Shown: positions 18,361-27,793, counted from the stretch's first letter. The stretch: DNA of 64,000 bases from Nocardiopsis sp. ATB16-24 (GCF_030271535.1 NZ_JASCXJ010000006.1:62001-126000), one strand, 5' to 3'. Program-made: numbers and translations. The notes: a model not told the origin generated them from the letters alone.

Positions 18361-19476
18361 ATGTCCGAGACAACGCACACGCACCCGCCGCGGGACACCC
18401 AGGTCAAGGTCGTCGTGCCCAGTGAGCACATGATGATCAGCCTGCTGGGCTCGGGGGACGAGCTCCTCAGGGCGTTGGAGCGGGCCTTCGACAGTGACAT
18501 CCACGTGCGAGGCAACGAGTTCACCATCAGCGGTACCCCCGAGGAGACCGCCCTCGTGGTCCGCCTCGTGGAGGAGCTGATCGAACTCGCCAAGAGCGGT
18601 ACCCACGTCACCCCCGACACCATCGAGCGCATGATCCACATGCTGGGTTCGCCCGGCACGGAGCGGCCCGCGGACGTGCTCACCACCAACATCCTGTCCA
18701 ATCGGGGCAAGACGATCCGCCCCAAGACGCTGAACCAGAAGCGTTACGTCGACACCATCGACCAGCGCACGGTGGTGTTCGGCATCGGTCCCGCGGGCAC
18801 CGGAAAGACCTACCTGGCCGTGGCCAAGGCGGTCAAGGCCCTCCAGGACAAAGAGGTCAACCGGATCATCCTCACCCGTCCGGCGGTGGAGGCCGGGGAG
18901 CGACTGGGCTTCCTGCCCGGCACGCTCTACGACAAGATCGATCCCTACCTGAGGCCGCTGTACGACGCCCTGCACGACATGCTCGATCCCGAGTCGATCC
19001 CCAAGCTGATGTCGGCCGGGACCATCGAGGTCGCACCTTTGGCCTACATGCGGGGAAGAAGTCTGAACGACTCCTTCATCATCCTGGACGAGGCCCAGAA
19101 CACCTCGCCCGAGCAGATGAAGATGTTCCTCACCCGTCTGGGGTTCGGCTCCAAGATCGTGGTCACCGGTGACGTCACCCAGGTCGACCTGCCGGGCGGT
19201 CAGGTCAGCGGCCTTCGCACCATCGAGGCCATCCTGCGCGACATCGACGACATCGCCTTCTGCCGCCTGAACAGCGATGACGTCGTTCGTCACAAGCTGG
19301 TCGGCAAGATCGTGGACGCCTACGGCCGCTACGACGCCGCCCAGGGCGACCCCCGCAACGGTCGCGGAACCACCGGTGGAGGTCGTCCTCGGAGCGGTTC
19401 CGCCTCACGCCGCTCCTCCGACACCCCGTCGCGGACCCGGGCGGGCGACGTCGGGGACGGAGACCGGGCAGACTGA
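18361..19476 (+). CDS. phoH: PhoH-like ATPase
   Basis: 371-aa cytoplasmic P-loop ATPase of the PhoH family, linked by neighbourhood to RNA and ribosome metabolism with YbeY. An N-terminal KH-like segment (HVRGNEFTISGT) precedes Walker A GPAGTGKT (143-150), RPAVEAGERLGFLPG, Walker B FIILDEAQN and the sensor region VVTGDVTQVDLPGG. The C-terminal 40 residues are low-complexity and basic. The ATG at 18361 matches the family start though its ribosome site is weak. ybeY follows after a hairpin. Confidence 0.94.
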   Translation: MSETTHTHPPRDTQVKVVVPSEHMMISLLGSGDELLRALERAFDSDIHVRGNEFTISGTPEETALVVRLVEELIELAKSGTHVTPDTIERMIHMLGSPGTERPADVLTTNILSNRGKTIRPKTLNQKRYVDTIDQRTVVFGIGPAGTGKTYLAVAKAVKALQDKEVNRIILTRPAVEAGERLGFLPGTLYDKIDPYLRPLYDALHDMLDPESIPKLMSAGTIEVAPLAYMRGRSLNDSFIILDEAQNTSPEQMKMFLTRLGFGSKIVVTGDVTQVDLPGGQVSGLRTIEAILRDIDDIAFCRLNSDDVVRHKLVGKIVDAYGRYDAAQGDPRNGRGTTGGGRPRSGSASRRSSDTPSRTRAGDVGDGDRAD

Positions 19477-19490
19477 CGTAGCACGGCGCT

Positions 19491-19523
19491 CGAACCGGTG
19501 GGCCCCACGGGCCCACCGGTTCG
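19491..19523 (+). terminator. Hairpin between phoH and ybeY
   Basis: Perfect 15-bp inverted repeat (19491-19505 with 19509-19523) and 3-nt loop, 15 nt after phoH. It should act as a terminator or strong attenuator even though phoH and ybeY are usually thought of as co-transcribed. Confidence 0.65.
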
Positions 19524-19614
19524 GCTGCCCCGGGCGCACCCCCGTGGAGCGTCACACCACATGCCGGGCTCCGCCGCCCGGTCCCGCTATCCCCGAATGA
19601 GGCGACCGCAACCG

Positions 19615-20103
19615 ATGAGTATCGACGTGGCCAACGAGTCCGGCGTCACGACCGTGGACGAGGAGAGGCTCTCCCGCCTGGCGAGGCACGTGCTCGACGC
19701 CATGCGCGTCCACCCGCTGGCCGAACTGTCCGTCGTGCTGGTGGACGAGGAACCGATGGCCGAACTGCACGTGCGGTGGATGGACGAGCCGGGACCCACC
19801 GACGTGCTCTCCTTCCCCATGGACGAACTGCGCCCCGGCGCCCCGGGCCGCGTCAGCGAGCCGGGCGTCCTCGGTGACGTGGTCATCTGCCCGCAGGTCG
19901 CCCGGCGCCAGGCGGAGAAGGCGGGACACGCCGTCGAGGCCGAGATCGACCTGTTGTGCGTCCACGGCATCCTGCACCTGCTGGGCTACGACCACGCCGA
20001 GCCCGAGGAGCACAAGGAGATGTTCGGTCTACAGGCCGAGATCCTCGCCGCCTGGCGTGAGCATGAGGCGGCCGCTCCCCAAGAGGACGGGGAAGACCGA
20101 TGA
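19615..20103 (+). CDS. ybeY: Endoribonuclease YbeY
   Basis: 162-aa single-strand-specific metallo-endoribonuclease involved in 16S rRNA 3'-end maturation and ribosome quality control. The zinc motif [11 protein letters not shown] gives H117, H121 and H127, and the conserved [10 protein letters not shown] is upstream. The ATG at 19615 ([10 protein letters not shown]) matches the family; a 39-codon upstream extension overlaps the hairpin and is rejected. The corC start overlaps the stop (ATGA). Confidence 0.95.
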   Translation: MSIDVANESGVTTVDEERLSRLARHVLDAMRVHPLAELSVVLVDEEPMAELHVRWMDEPGPTDVLSFPMDELRPGAPGRVSEPGVLGDVVICPQVARRQAEKAGHAVEAEIDLLCVHGILHLLGYDHAEPEEHKEMFGLQAEILAAWREHEAAAPQEDGEDR

Positions 20104-21497
20104 GCCCGTCGGTGTGGCCCGACATCGCTCCGCTGACCACCGGTGAGCCCGCCGAGTGGCTCACCGCCTTCGCGGTCTCCCTGGCCCTGACCGCAGTGGC
20201 CGGCTTCCTGGTGTCGACGGAGGTCGCCGTCACCCGTGTGATGTCGGTCGGTCTGCCCGAGGCCGACAGCGGAGAGCGTCTGGCCAAGGCCGGCCGTCGC
20301 TGGAAACGGGTCATGGCGGATCCGACCCGCCACCTGAACGTGCTGCTGTTCCTGCGCGTGGTGTGCGAGGTGTGCGCGGTGCTGGCCGCCGCGGTGGGCA
20401 TGGTGTTCCTGCTCGGCCTGGGATGGCCGGCCCTGATCCTGACCGTCGTGGCGATGGTCGTGGTGGAGTCGGTGCTGATCGCGGTGGCCCCGCGCATCCT
20501 GGGTCGGCAGTTCTCGGGGCCCCTCGCCCGGGTCAGCGCGACCGTGGTCTACCCGATCCAGGTCGTGGTGGGCCCTCTCGCCCAGCTTCTGGTGGGTGCG
20601 GGCCGCGCGATCACCCCGCGGGCCAAGGGCGACCGTGAGGGACCCTTCAGCACCGAGGTGGAGCTGCGTCAACTGGTGGACCTCGCGGAGAAGGGCGACG
20701 TGATCGACCCGCAGGAGCGCGAGATGATCCACTCGGTGTTCAAACTCGACGACACCTCCGTGCGCGAGGTGATGGTGCCCCGCCCCGACATCGTCTTCAC
20801 CAGCCGTGACGACGACGCCGACCAGGTGCTGAGCCTGGCCCTGTCCAGCGGTTACTCGCGTATCCCGGTGACCGGAGAGGACGAGGACGACGTGGTCGGC
20901 ATCGTCTACCTCAAGGACCTGGTGGACCGGCTGCGCGACCGTTGGGCGGCCGCCGCGGGCGGAGAAGGCGAGGTCCCGCTCACCGCCGAGGGGGTGATGC
21001 GCCAGGCGACCTACGTCCCCGACACCAAACCCATCGACGAGCTGCTCAGAGAGATGCAGAAACAGCGCAACCACGTCGCGGTGGTCATCGACGAGTACGG
21101 GGGCACCGCGGGTCTGATCACGCTGGAGGACATCGTGGAGGAGATCGTGGGTGAGATCACCGACGAGTACGACCACGAGATCCCTCCGGTGGACTGGCTG
21201 GACGAGGATCGGGTACGGGTGACGGCACGTCTGCCGCTGAGCGAGCTGGCCGAGCTGTTCCCGGACCGGGACATGGACGTTCCGGACGTGGAGACGGTCA
21301 GGGGACTCGTGGCCTTCGTTCTGGGTCGAGTGCCGGTGAGCGGGGCCCAGGCCGAATACGCTGGTCTCAGGCTCACCCTCGAGGGCAAGAGCAGCCGCCG
21401 CAACCGGATGACCACCGTCCTAGTGGAGCGCCTGTCCTCGGAGGACTCGAAGACGGCAGACGATGGCGACGACGACGTGAGGAGCGCCGAGCATTGA
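20100..21497 (+). CDS. CorC/HlyC-type transporter: CNNM (DUF21) domain, CBS pair, CorC domain
   Basis: 465 aa. The N-terminal DUF21 membrane domain (about residues 15-190, four helices) precedes two CBS domains (about 210-345; [43 protein letters not shown]) and a C-terminal CorC_HlyC transporter-associated domain (to about 440). Family members are implicated in magnesium or cobalt efflux; the old name hemolysin C is misleading. The ATG overlaps ybeY, and the gene is followed by a TTGA overlap with the next gene, so ybeY, this gene and the deaminase-like gene form a coupled run. Confidence 0.93.
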   Translation: MSPSVWPDIAPLTTGEPAEWLTAFAVSLALTAVAGFLVSTEVAVTRVMSVGLPEADSGERLAKAGRRWKRVMADPTRHLNVLLFLRVVCEVCAVLAAAVGMVFLLGLGWPALILTVVAMVVVESVLIAVAPRILGRQFSGPLARVSATVVYPIQVVVGPLAQLLVGAGRAITPRAKGDREGPFSTEVELRQLVDLAEKGDVIDPQEREMIHSVFKLDDTSVREVMVPRPDIVFTSRDDDADQVLSLALSSGYSRIPVTGEDEDDVVGIVYLKDLVDRLRDRWAAAAGGEGEVPLTAEGVMRQATYVPDTKPIDELLREMQKQRNHVAVVIDEYGGTAGLITLEDIVEEIVGEITDEYDHEIPPVDWLDEDRVRVTARLPLSELAELFPDRDMDVPDVETVRGLVAFVLGRVPVSGAQAEYAGLRLTLEGKSSRRNRMTTVLVERLSSEDSKTADDGDDDVRSAEH

Positions 21498-21838
21498 CGG
21501 AGACGACGGGGTTGGGGCCGGAGGACGGCAAGCTCATCACCCTCGCCAGGGCCTCCCGCGCCCGCAACGCGGCGGTGGAGGGTGCGGCCGTGCGCGACGA
21601 GACGGGACGCACGTACGTGGCCACGACCGTGACACTGCCCTCGCTGCGGCTGAGCGCCCTTCAGGCCGCCGTGGCCGCGGCAGTCTCCGGTGAGGCCTCC
21701 TCCCTGGAGGCCGCGGTGGTCGTGACGGAGGGCTCGGAGCTGACAGAGGACGACCGTGCGGTGGTCGAGGACCTGAAGACACAGCTGGTGGTGATCGCCG
21801 CCCCCGACGGGGTGCCCGCGAGCATCACCCGGCGCTGA
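21494..21838 (+). CDS. Cytidine-deaminase-like protein lacking zinc ligands
   Basis: 114 aa, in the position where streptomycetes carry a small gene annotated as cytidine deaminase between corC and era. The fold-like blocks ITLARASRARNAAVEGAAVRDETGRTYVATTV and LSALQAAVAAAVSGEASSLEAAVVV are recognisable. However, the catalytic HAE/CAE motif and the PCxxC cysteines of true deaminases are absent; there is no cysteine or histidine at all. It is therefore probably not a catalytic zinc deaminase. The TTG start overlaps the corC stop (TTGA), and era starts 9 nt later. Confidence 0.8.
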   Translation: MTETTGLGPEDGKLITLARASRARNAAVEGAAVRDETGRTYVATTVTLPSLRLSALQAAVAAAVSGEASSLEAAVVVTEGSELTEDDRAVVEDLKTQLVVIAAPDGVPASITRR

Positions 21839-21847
21839 GAAGGACGC

Positions 21848-22816
21848 ATGAACGAGCTCGACCTGGAAAAGCTGCGGACCCCTCTGGAGCCGCCCTCCCA
21901 CCCCGAGGGCTTTCGCAGCGGTTTCGCGTGTTTCGTGGGACGCCCGAACGTGGGCAAGTCCACCCTGATGAACGCGTTGGTCGGGCGGAAGGTGGCGATC
22001 ACGAGCAACCGGCCGCAGACCACGCGGCGAGCGGTGCGCGGAATCGTCCACCGGCCCGACGCGCAGCTGATCATCGTGGACACGCCCGGACTGCACAAGC
22101 CGCGTACCCTGCTGGGCGAGCGCCTGGACTCGCTGGTGCGGTCGACGCTGGTCGAGGTGGACGTGATCGCCTTCTGTCTGCCGGCCGACGAGCCGATCGG
22201 GCGGGGTGACACCTACATCGCCAAAGAGCTGGCGGGACAGACCGACACCCCGGTGGTCGCGCTGGTCACCAAGACCGACCTGGTGAACAGGGACGAGGTG
22301 GGCCGACAGCTGATGGCGGTCGACAGGCTGGGAGACTGGGCCGACATCGTCCCGGTGTCCGCCCAGGGGGACTTCCAGTTGGAGACCGTCGGCGACGTGC
22401 TGTGCTCCCACCTGCCCGAGGGCCCGCCGCTGTATCCCGAGGACGATCTGACCGACGAGTCGGACGAGATGCTCGTGGCCGAGCTGGTGCGTGAGGCGGC
22501 GCTGGAGGGTGTGCGCGAGGAACTGCCGCACTCGATCGCGGTGGTCGTGGACGAGATGTACGAGCGTGAGAACACCGCTCCGGGTAGGGAGTTGGTGAAC
22601 ATCTACGCGTCGTTGTACGTGGAGCGACCCAGTCAGAAGGCGATCGTGATCGGGACGAAGGGTTCACGTCTGCGGGACGTGGGCTCACGGGCTCGCAAGC
22701 AGATCGAGGCCCTGTTGGGTCGGCGGGTGTTCCTGGACCTGCGGGTACGCGTGGCCAAGGACTGGCAGCGTGACCCCAAACAGCTGCGCAGACTGGGCTT
22801 CGACCAGCCCACGTAG
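21848..22816 (+). CDS. era: GTPase Era
   Basis: 322-aa ribosome-assembly GTPase that binds the 16S rRNA 3' end. G1 GRPNVGKST begins at residue 31, followed by TTRR in switch I, DTPGLHKP (G3) and TKTD (G4). The C-terminal KH domain shows VIGTKGSRLRDVGSRARKQIE and FLDLRVRVAKDWQRD. The ATG has AAGGA upstream. The order ybeY, corC, cda-like, era is conserved and links the block to 16S rRNA maturation. Confidence 0.97.
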   Translation: MNELDLEKLRTPLEPPSHPEGFRSGFACFVGRPNVGKSTLMNALVGRKVAITSNRPQTTRRAVRGIVHRPDAQLIIVDTPGLHKPRTLLGERLDSLVRSTLVEVDVIAFCLPADEPIGRGDTYIAKELAGQTDTPVVALVTKTDLVNRDEVGRQLMAVDRLGDWADIVPVSAQGDFQLETVGDVLCSHLPEGPPLYPEDDLTDESDEMLVAELVREAALEGVREELPHSIAVVVDEMYERENTAPGRELVNIYASLYVERPSQKAIVIGTKGSRLRDVGSRARKQIEALLGRRVFLDLRVRVAKDWQRDPKQLRRLGFDQPT

Positions 22817-22819
22817 CGG

Positions 22820-22840
22820 CGCCTCGCCCGTGGCGGGGCG
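22820..22840. terminator. Terminator between era and iclR
   Basis: A 9-bp stem with one G-T pair (22820-22828 with 22832-22840) and a 3-nt loop lies between convergent genes. Confidence 0.6.
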
Positions 22841-22894
22841 GGGGCCTCACCGTGGACGGGGAGCGCCCTCGGCCCCGCCTCCGGCCATGGCGGC

Positions 22895-23710
22895 TCAGGA
22901 GTTCTGGTTGTTGAGGTCGTCCGCCAACATGGCCGCGCAGCGACGCACGATGGGAGCGGCCCGTTCCACGAAGTCCCAGCCCACACGGGCCTCGGGGCCC
23001 GAGATCGATACCGCCATCGCCGAGGGGGCTCCCACCAGGGGGACGGCCACGCAGCGCACGCCGATCTCCTGTTCGCCGTCGTCGATGGCGAAGCCCTGCG
23101 AGCGGATGCGCTCCAGTTCGGCCATGAACTCGTCGGGATCGGTGATGGTGCGGTCGGTGGCCGCGGGCATACCGGTGCGCCGGACCGTCGCCAGCGCCTC
23201 CCCTTCGTCCAACTGGGAGAGCAGGGCCTTGCCCACGCCCGCCGAGTGCGGCAGTACGCGCCGCCCGACCTCGGTGAACATGCGCATGGAGTGGGGTGAG
23301 GGCACCTGCGCCACGTAGACGACCTTGTCCCCGTCCAACATCGCCAGGTTCGCGGTCTCTCCCAGTTCCTCCACGAGCTGGGCCAGGTGGGGGCGGGCCC
23401 AGGTGCCCAGCATCTGTGACGCCTTGTCCCCCAGACCGATCAGACGCGGCCCCAGCGCGTAGCGGCGCGAGGGGAGTTGACGCACGTACCCGTTGTCGAC
23501 CAGGGTGCGGATGATGCGGTGGATGGTGGGCAGGGGAAGACCCGAGGAGCCGGCCAGCTGGCTGAGTGAGGCCTCGCCGCCCGTGTCCGCCATGGTCTCC
23601 AGCAGGAGGAAGGCCCGTTCGAGGGATTGCACGCCACCGGAGCGTTCGCGTTTTCCCTGGGTGTCAGGGTGCGGAGAGGTCTGTGGGGCTGACAAGGATC
23701 GTGCTCCCAT
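22895..23710 (-). CDS. allR: IclR-family regulator of the purine/allantoin genes
   Basis: 271-aa regulator. The winged HTH is at about residues 25-85 (GVQSLERAFLLLETMA, LPLPTIHRIIRTLVDNGYV) and the IclR effector domain follows (LPHSAGVGKALLSQL, GVRCVAVPLVGAPSAMAVSISGPEARV). I chose the ATG at 23710; the open frame continues 53 codons upstream into the shared promoter with implausible sequence. It is divergent from the aldolase-allantoinase pair, the arrangement of AllR-type repressors of allantoin use. The symbol is inferred from context; the effector (allantoin or glyoxylate) is not shown by sequence. Confidence 0.88.
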   Translation of the reverse strand: MGARSLSAPQTSPHPDTQGKRERSGGVQSLERAFLLLETMADTGGEASLSQLAGSSGLPLPTIHRIIRTLVDNGYVRQLPSRRYALGPRLIGLGDKASQMLGTWARPHLAQLVEELGETANLAMLDGDKVVYVAQVPSPHSMRMFTEVGRRVLPHSAGVGKALLSQLDEGEALATVRRTGMPAATDRTITDPDEFMAELERIRSQGFAIDDGEQEIGVRCVAVPLVGAPSAMAVSISGPEARVGWDFVERAAPIVRRCAAMLADDLNNQNS

Positions 23711-23782
23711 GCTGAGGGCCGTGGAGTTCGGTACCCGCCTTCGCCGGTGCGAGGGCGGTCTTCCGGCGTCACTTCTTCTATA

Positions 23783-23809
23783 GCACGTGGAACGGTGGCG
23801 TTCCCGTGC
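23783..23809. promoter_or_regulatory. Inverted repeat in the iclR-aldolase intergenic region
   Basis: Two nested arm pairs: GCACG with CGTGC outside, and GGAAC-N6-GTTCC inside, the left arms being separated by one extra T. It lies 73 nt upstream of iclR and 107 nt upstream of the aldolase gene, a natural place for an IclR operator controlling both. Assignment is inference. Confidence 0.45.
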
Positions 23810-23915
23810 TCTGGGAAGCTTGCCCGGTCTTCTGAACACTCTCGGATTTCTTGTTGTTCCGGTATGCAAAAGTTAGTATCCGAATAGGGAAATCAACCAG
23901 AGAGAGGAAGTACAG

Positions 23916-25220
23916 GTGGAAGAGGACGGGGCCGAAGAGCCGCACGCGAGCCCCGAGCTCGGTCTGGACGTGCTCACCGCAGGACTGAACGCACGCCTGG
24001 CCGACGCCGACGCCCGGCTCCCCCTGGACTATCCGGGGAGCTCCGGCCGACGTCAGCCCGTGCACACGGTCTACGTCCCCGCGGACCGCGTACGGGCGGG
24101 CCTGGTCCGGGAATGGGGACGGGCCGCCCTCGACTGTCTGGACGAGTACGCGCCCGACGCCGCCGCACTGGCGGTCGCCACCGGGATGGCGGAGGAGGGC
24201 GTCGCCGAGGTGCTTCCCCGCCTGCGGAGCAAGCTGCGCGGCGAACCCGTCGAGGACCTGCGCGTGGACCTGGAGGACGGTTACGGCGACCGTGGGGACG
24301 AGCAGGAGGACCGCGACGTGGTCGCCTCCGCCCGTGCGTTGTGCGCCGACCTCGCGGCCGGACAAGGGCCGACCGGTTTCGGCGTCCGGATGAAGGGCAT
24401 GGAGGCGGCCGTCCGCGCACGTGGGGCCAGAAGTCTCGCCCTCTTCCTGCGCACCCTCCTGGAGGAGCGTGGCTCCCTTCCCGACGGACTGGCGATCACC
24501 CTGCCCAAGATCACCTCGGTGGAACAGGTCGAGGCCATGGTCTGGCTCGTGGAGGAACTGGAACGACGCTTTGACCTGCCCGAGGGACGACTGCGGTTCG
24601 AGTTGCAGATCGAGACGCCCCAGTCCGTCCTGCTGCCGGACGGTACGGTGGCCGTCGCACGTATGATCCGTGCCGGCCGGGGGCGGGTGAGCGCTCTGCA
24701 CTACGGTACCTACGACTACAGCGCGGCCTGCGGGATCTCCGCCGCCTACCAGAGCATGGCCCACCCGGTCGCCGACCACGCCAAGGCCGTCATGCAGGTG
24801 GCCGCGGCCGGAACCGGGGTGTGGCTCTCCGACGGCTCCACCAACGTACTGCCCGTGGGCGGCGCCGAAGAGGTGCGCGCCGCCTGGCGCCTGCACGCCG
24901 GTCTGGTCCGACGCTCCCTGGAGCGAGGCTTCTACCAGGGTTGGGACCTGCACCCGCACCAGCTTCCCACCCGCTACCTGGCCACCTACGTCTTCTACCG
25001 GGAGGCCTTCGCCCCCGCCGCCGCGCGCCTGCGATCCTATCTCGGCGCCGTCTCGGGGGGAGTGCTGGACGAACCCGCCACGGCCCAGGCACTGGCGTCG
25101 GCGCTGGTGGGCGGGGTACGCTGCGGGGCGTTGGACCAGGACGAGGTGGCCGAGGCCGTCGGAGTCGACACCACGACGCTCGTCGCCCTGGCCGGCCGAC
25201 GCGTCGGACAGAAGGACTGA
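23916..25220 (+). CDS. HpcH/HpaI aldolase-like protein (DUF6986 type) in the allantoin operon
   Basis: 434 aa. The motif order is that of the citrate-lyase-beta/HpcH TIM-barrel superfamily: LRVDLEDGYGDRGDEQ (metal and phosphate region), GFGVRMKGME, ALFLRTLLEE, ITLPKITS, LRFELQIETPQSVL with the metal-binding Glu, and LHYGTYDYSAACGI. It is not malate synthase by motif or length. The GTG at 23916 has GGAAG upstream. allB starts 6 nt after the stop, so the two are one operon, divergent from the IclR gene. A role in C2 units (glyoxylate) released from allantoin is attractive but unproven. Confidence 0.82.
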   Translation: MEEDGAEEPHASPELGLDVLTAGLNARLADADARLPLDYPGSSGRRQPVHTVYVPADRVRAGLVREWGRAALDCLDEYAPDAAALAVATGMAEEGVAEVLPRLRSKLRGEPVEDLRVDLEDGYGDRGDEQEDRDVVASARALCADLAAGQGPTGFGVRMKGMEAAVRARGARSLALFLRTLLEERGSLPDGLAITLPKITSVEQVEAMVWLVEELERRFDLPEGRLRFELQIETPQSVLLPDGTVAVARMIRAGRGRVSALHYGTYDYSAACGISAAYQSMAHPVADHAKAVMQVAAAGTGVWLSDGSTNVLPVGGAEEVRAAWRLHAGLVRRSLERGFYQGWDLHPHQLPTRYLATYVFYREAFAPAAARLRSYLGAVSGGVLDEPATAQALASALVGGVRCGALDQDEVAEAVGVDTTTLVALAGRRVGQKD

Positions 25221-25226
25221 GAGCAC

Positions 25227-26576
25227 ATGGCCCTACATGATCTCGCCGTCCGTGCCCGCCGGGCCCTCACCGCGCAGGGCGAGCGTCCCGTCACCATCGG
25301 GGTCCGTGACGGACGCATCGTCAACGTCCTGGCCGGGGACCGCGCCGCCATCATCGCCCGTAGGGAGACCAGTCTGGCCGAGGACGAGGTCCTGCTGCCG
25401 GGTCTGGTGGACACACACGTGCACATCAACGAGCCGGGACGCGCCCACTGGGAGGGCTTCGACACCGCCACCCGCGCCGCCGCGCTGGGTGGTGTCACCA
25501 CGCTGCTGGACATGCCCCTCAACAGCGTGCCGCCGACCACGACCGTCGCCGGGTTGGAGGCCAAGCGCGCGGCGGCCGAGGGCAGACTCGCCGTGGACGT
25601 GGGGTTCTGGGGTGGAGCCGTCCCCGACAACAGCCGTCCCGGTGCCGTCGGAGAACTCGCCGCGCTCTGGGAACAGGGGGTGTACGGGTTCAAGGCGTTC
25701 CTGTCCCCGTCGGGGGTGGAGGAGTTCGGTCACCTGTCACCCGAGGAGCTGCTCTCGGCGGCCGAGGCGATCGGGGAACTCGGAGGGCGCCTGATCGTGC
25801 ACGCCGAGGACCCGGACGTGCTGGACGAGGCACCTCCCGCCGCCGGACGCGACTACGCGACCTTCCTGGCCTCGCGTCCCGACACCGCCGAGAACGAGGC
25901 GATCGCCCGGGTGATCGAGGTGGCCCGGGTCACCGGCACGAGGGCGCACGTGCTGCACCTGTCCAGTGCTTCGGCGCTGCCGATGATCGCCCAGGCCAGG
26001 GCGGACGACGTACCGCTGACCGTGGAGACGTGCCCGCACTACCTCACCCTGGAGGCGGAACGGGTGCCCGCGGGGGCCACCGAGTACAAGTGCTGTCCGC
26101 CCATCCGTGACTCCGCCAACCGGGACCTGTTGTGGCGTGCCCTGGAGGACGGGCTGATCGACTGTGTGGTCAGTGACCACTCACCGAGCACGCCCGACCT
26201 GAAGAAACCGGACACCGGCGACTTCGGCACCGCCTGGGGCGGGATCTCGGGGTTGCAGGTCGGCTTCTCGGCGGTGTGGACCGAGGCACGACGTCGAGGA
26301 CTGGGCCTGGCGGACGTGGTGCGGTGGATGTCCTCGGGCCCCGCCCGGGTGGCCGGTCTGAGGAACAAGGGAGCGATCGCCCCCGGACACGACGCCGACT
26401 TCGCCGTGGTGGCACCGGAGGAGTCCTTCCGGGTGGACGTGCGCGAGTTGCACCACCGTAACCCGGTGAGCCCCTACGACGGGGTCGAGATGTTCGGGCG
26501 CGTGCGTCGCACCATCCTGCGGGGCGAGGACGTCGGCCTGGAGAGCGCCACCGGGCGGATGCTCGTCCGGGACTGA
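25227..26576 (+). CDS. allB: Allantoinase
   Basis: 449-aa amidohydrolase opening the hydantoin ring of allantoin to give allantoate. Metal ligands are visible in VDTHVHINEPG, the carboxylated lysine in YGFKAFLSPSG, histidines in LIVHAEDP and AHVLHLSSA, and the aspartate in VVSDHSPS. CPHYLTLEAE and EYKCCPPIR are typical of allantoinases rather than dihydroorotases. It follows the aldolase-like gene by 6 nt. Allantoicase converges from the other side. Confidence 0.95.
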   Translation: MALHDLAVRARRALTAQGERPVTIGVRDGRIVNVLAGDRAAIIARRETSLAEDEVLLPGLVDTHVHINEPGRAHWEGFDTATRAAALGGVTTLLDMPLNSVPPTTTVAGLEAKRAAAEGRLAVDVGFWGGAVPDNSRPGAVGELAALWEQGVYGFKAFLSPSGVEEFGHLSPEELLSAAEAIGELGGRLIVHAEDPDVLDEAPPAAGRDYATFLASRPDTAENEAIARVIEVARVTGTRAHVLHLSSASALPMIAQARADDVPLTVETCPHYLTLEAERVPAGATEYKCCPPIRDSANRDLLWRALEDGLIDCVVSDHSPSTPDLKKPDTGDFGTAWGGISGLQVGFSAVWTEARRRGLGLADVVRWMSSGPARVAGLRNKGAIAPGHDADFAVVAPEESFRVDVRELHHRNPVSPYDGVEMFGRVRRTILRGEDVGLESATGRMLVRD

Positions 26577-26665
26577 CGATCCCCCTCCCGCGTCGGTGGG
26601 ACGGGAGCCGGGTCGAGGGGCTGACGGCACGAACGCCCCGCCCGCCCCTCGGTGTCCTCGGGGCG

Positions 26666-27793
26666 TCAACCGACCAGCGCGTTCCAGCGTTCACGCAGGT
26701 CGGCGGCGCCGGTCTCGGTCAGTGAACCGAAGACGTTCAGGCGGGCGACGCCGCCGTCGGGGAAGACGTCGGTGCGCACGTGGGTGGCGGTGACCGGTGT
26801 GTCCAGGACGAAGCGGTGGGCACTGTCCGGCTCCAGACGGGTACGGCCCACGATCTCGAACCACTCCTGCGGGGCGGGGGAGGCGGCGTCACGACCAAGG
26901 ATGGTCACCCATCCCGCGGAGTTCCCCTTGAGATAGGCGGTGTCCAGCTCCAGGGCCCGGACGGAGGCCTGAGCGGTGAGTCGGAAACGCACCCAGTCGT
27001 GCCCGGTGTCACGGCGGCGCCGGTTCTCCCAGCCGTCGTCCATCCTGCGGGAACGGCCGGGGAAGACGATGTTGTCCGGCGACGAGTAGAAACGGTCCGA
27101 GGCGTCCTCCACCCTGCCGCCGTTGACCAGGGCGGCGAGGTCGAAGCCACCGAGCGCGGACAGCCAGTGGGGGTCGGGGACGGGCTCACCGTACACGCGC
27201 AGGCGGGCGATGCCGCCGTCGGGGAACTGCTTCAGGCGCAGGTGCGTCCACCGGCGTTCGACGTCCACCTCGAAGCCGTTGGCGGCGTGTCCGTACACGG
27301 GGGTACGGGGGACGATCGGGGTCCAGCGAGCCTTGAGCAGCTCGTCGGTGGTCGGTGTGCCCTCCAAGTGGACGGCCTCCACACCGACGTCGCGGGGATG
27401 GTTTCCGCGAAAGTGCGCGGTGTCCACGATCACGCCTTTGACCAGGCCGGGAAGGCCGAGACGGATCAGTGCCCAGTCGTGGTCGTCGACGTCGGGGTGG
27501 GGCTGCTCGGCGCTCACACCGCGTCGCCTGCGGGTCTCCCAGCCGTCCATGACCTTGCCCTTGTGCCCGAAGGCACGGGGGTCGAACACGGCGGGCTCGG
27601 GCACCAGCAGGTTCTCCCGCTGGGCGAAGAACTCGTCGTTGGCGGCGACGACGCCGCCCCCCAGGCGGCGGTCCGCCAGATCGACCAGGGAGGAGAAGTC
27701 GAACTCGCCGTGGCGGTAGTCGGCGTAGGGGTCACCACCCGAGTAGGGCGGGGCGTTGTAGGAGTGTGGGTCGGTGGGCCGGGCTCCGCTCAT
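26666..27793 (-). CDS. alc: Allantoicase
   Basis: 375-aa enzyme hydrolysing allantoate to ureidoglycolate and urea. Two homologous beta-sandwich lobes are visible: the first with LGGGVVAANDEFFAQRENL and MDGWETRRRR, the second with PDNIVFPGRSRRMDDGWENRRRR. Both lobes also carry (F)PDGG(I/V)ARL(R/N)V(Y/F)G. I chose the ATG at 27793 because CAGGAG sits at the right spacing; an ATG 11 codons upstream lacks one. It is transcribed toward allB. The stretch upstream of it holds alternating GTTCG/CGAAC half-sites. Confidence 0.94.
   Translation of the reverse strand: MSGARPTDPHSYNAPPYSGGDPYADYRHGEFDFSSLVDLADRRLGGGVVAANDEFFAQRENLLVPEPAVFDPRAFGHKGKVMDGWETRRRRGVSAEQPHPDVDDHDWALIRLGLPGLVKGVIVDTAHFRGNHPRDVGVEAVHLEGTPTTDELLKARWTPIVPRTPVYGHAANGFEVDVERRWTHLRLKQFPDGGIARLRVYGEPVPDPHWLSALGGFDLAALVNGGRVEDASDRFYSSPDNIVFPGRSRRMDDGWENRRRRDTGHDWVRFRLTAQASVRALELDTAYLKGNSAGWVTILGRDAASPAPQEWFEIVGRTRLEPDSAHRFVLDTPVTATHVRTDVFPDGGVARLNVFGSLTETGAADLRERWNALVG

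Noticed and set aside
23916-25220. Malate synthase, expected from allantoin clusters of streptomycetes
   Set aside because: Length and motifs fit an HpcH/HpaI aldolase-like protein, not malate synthase.
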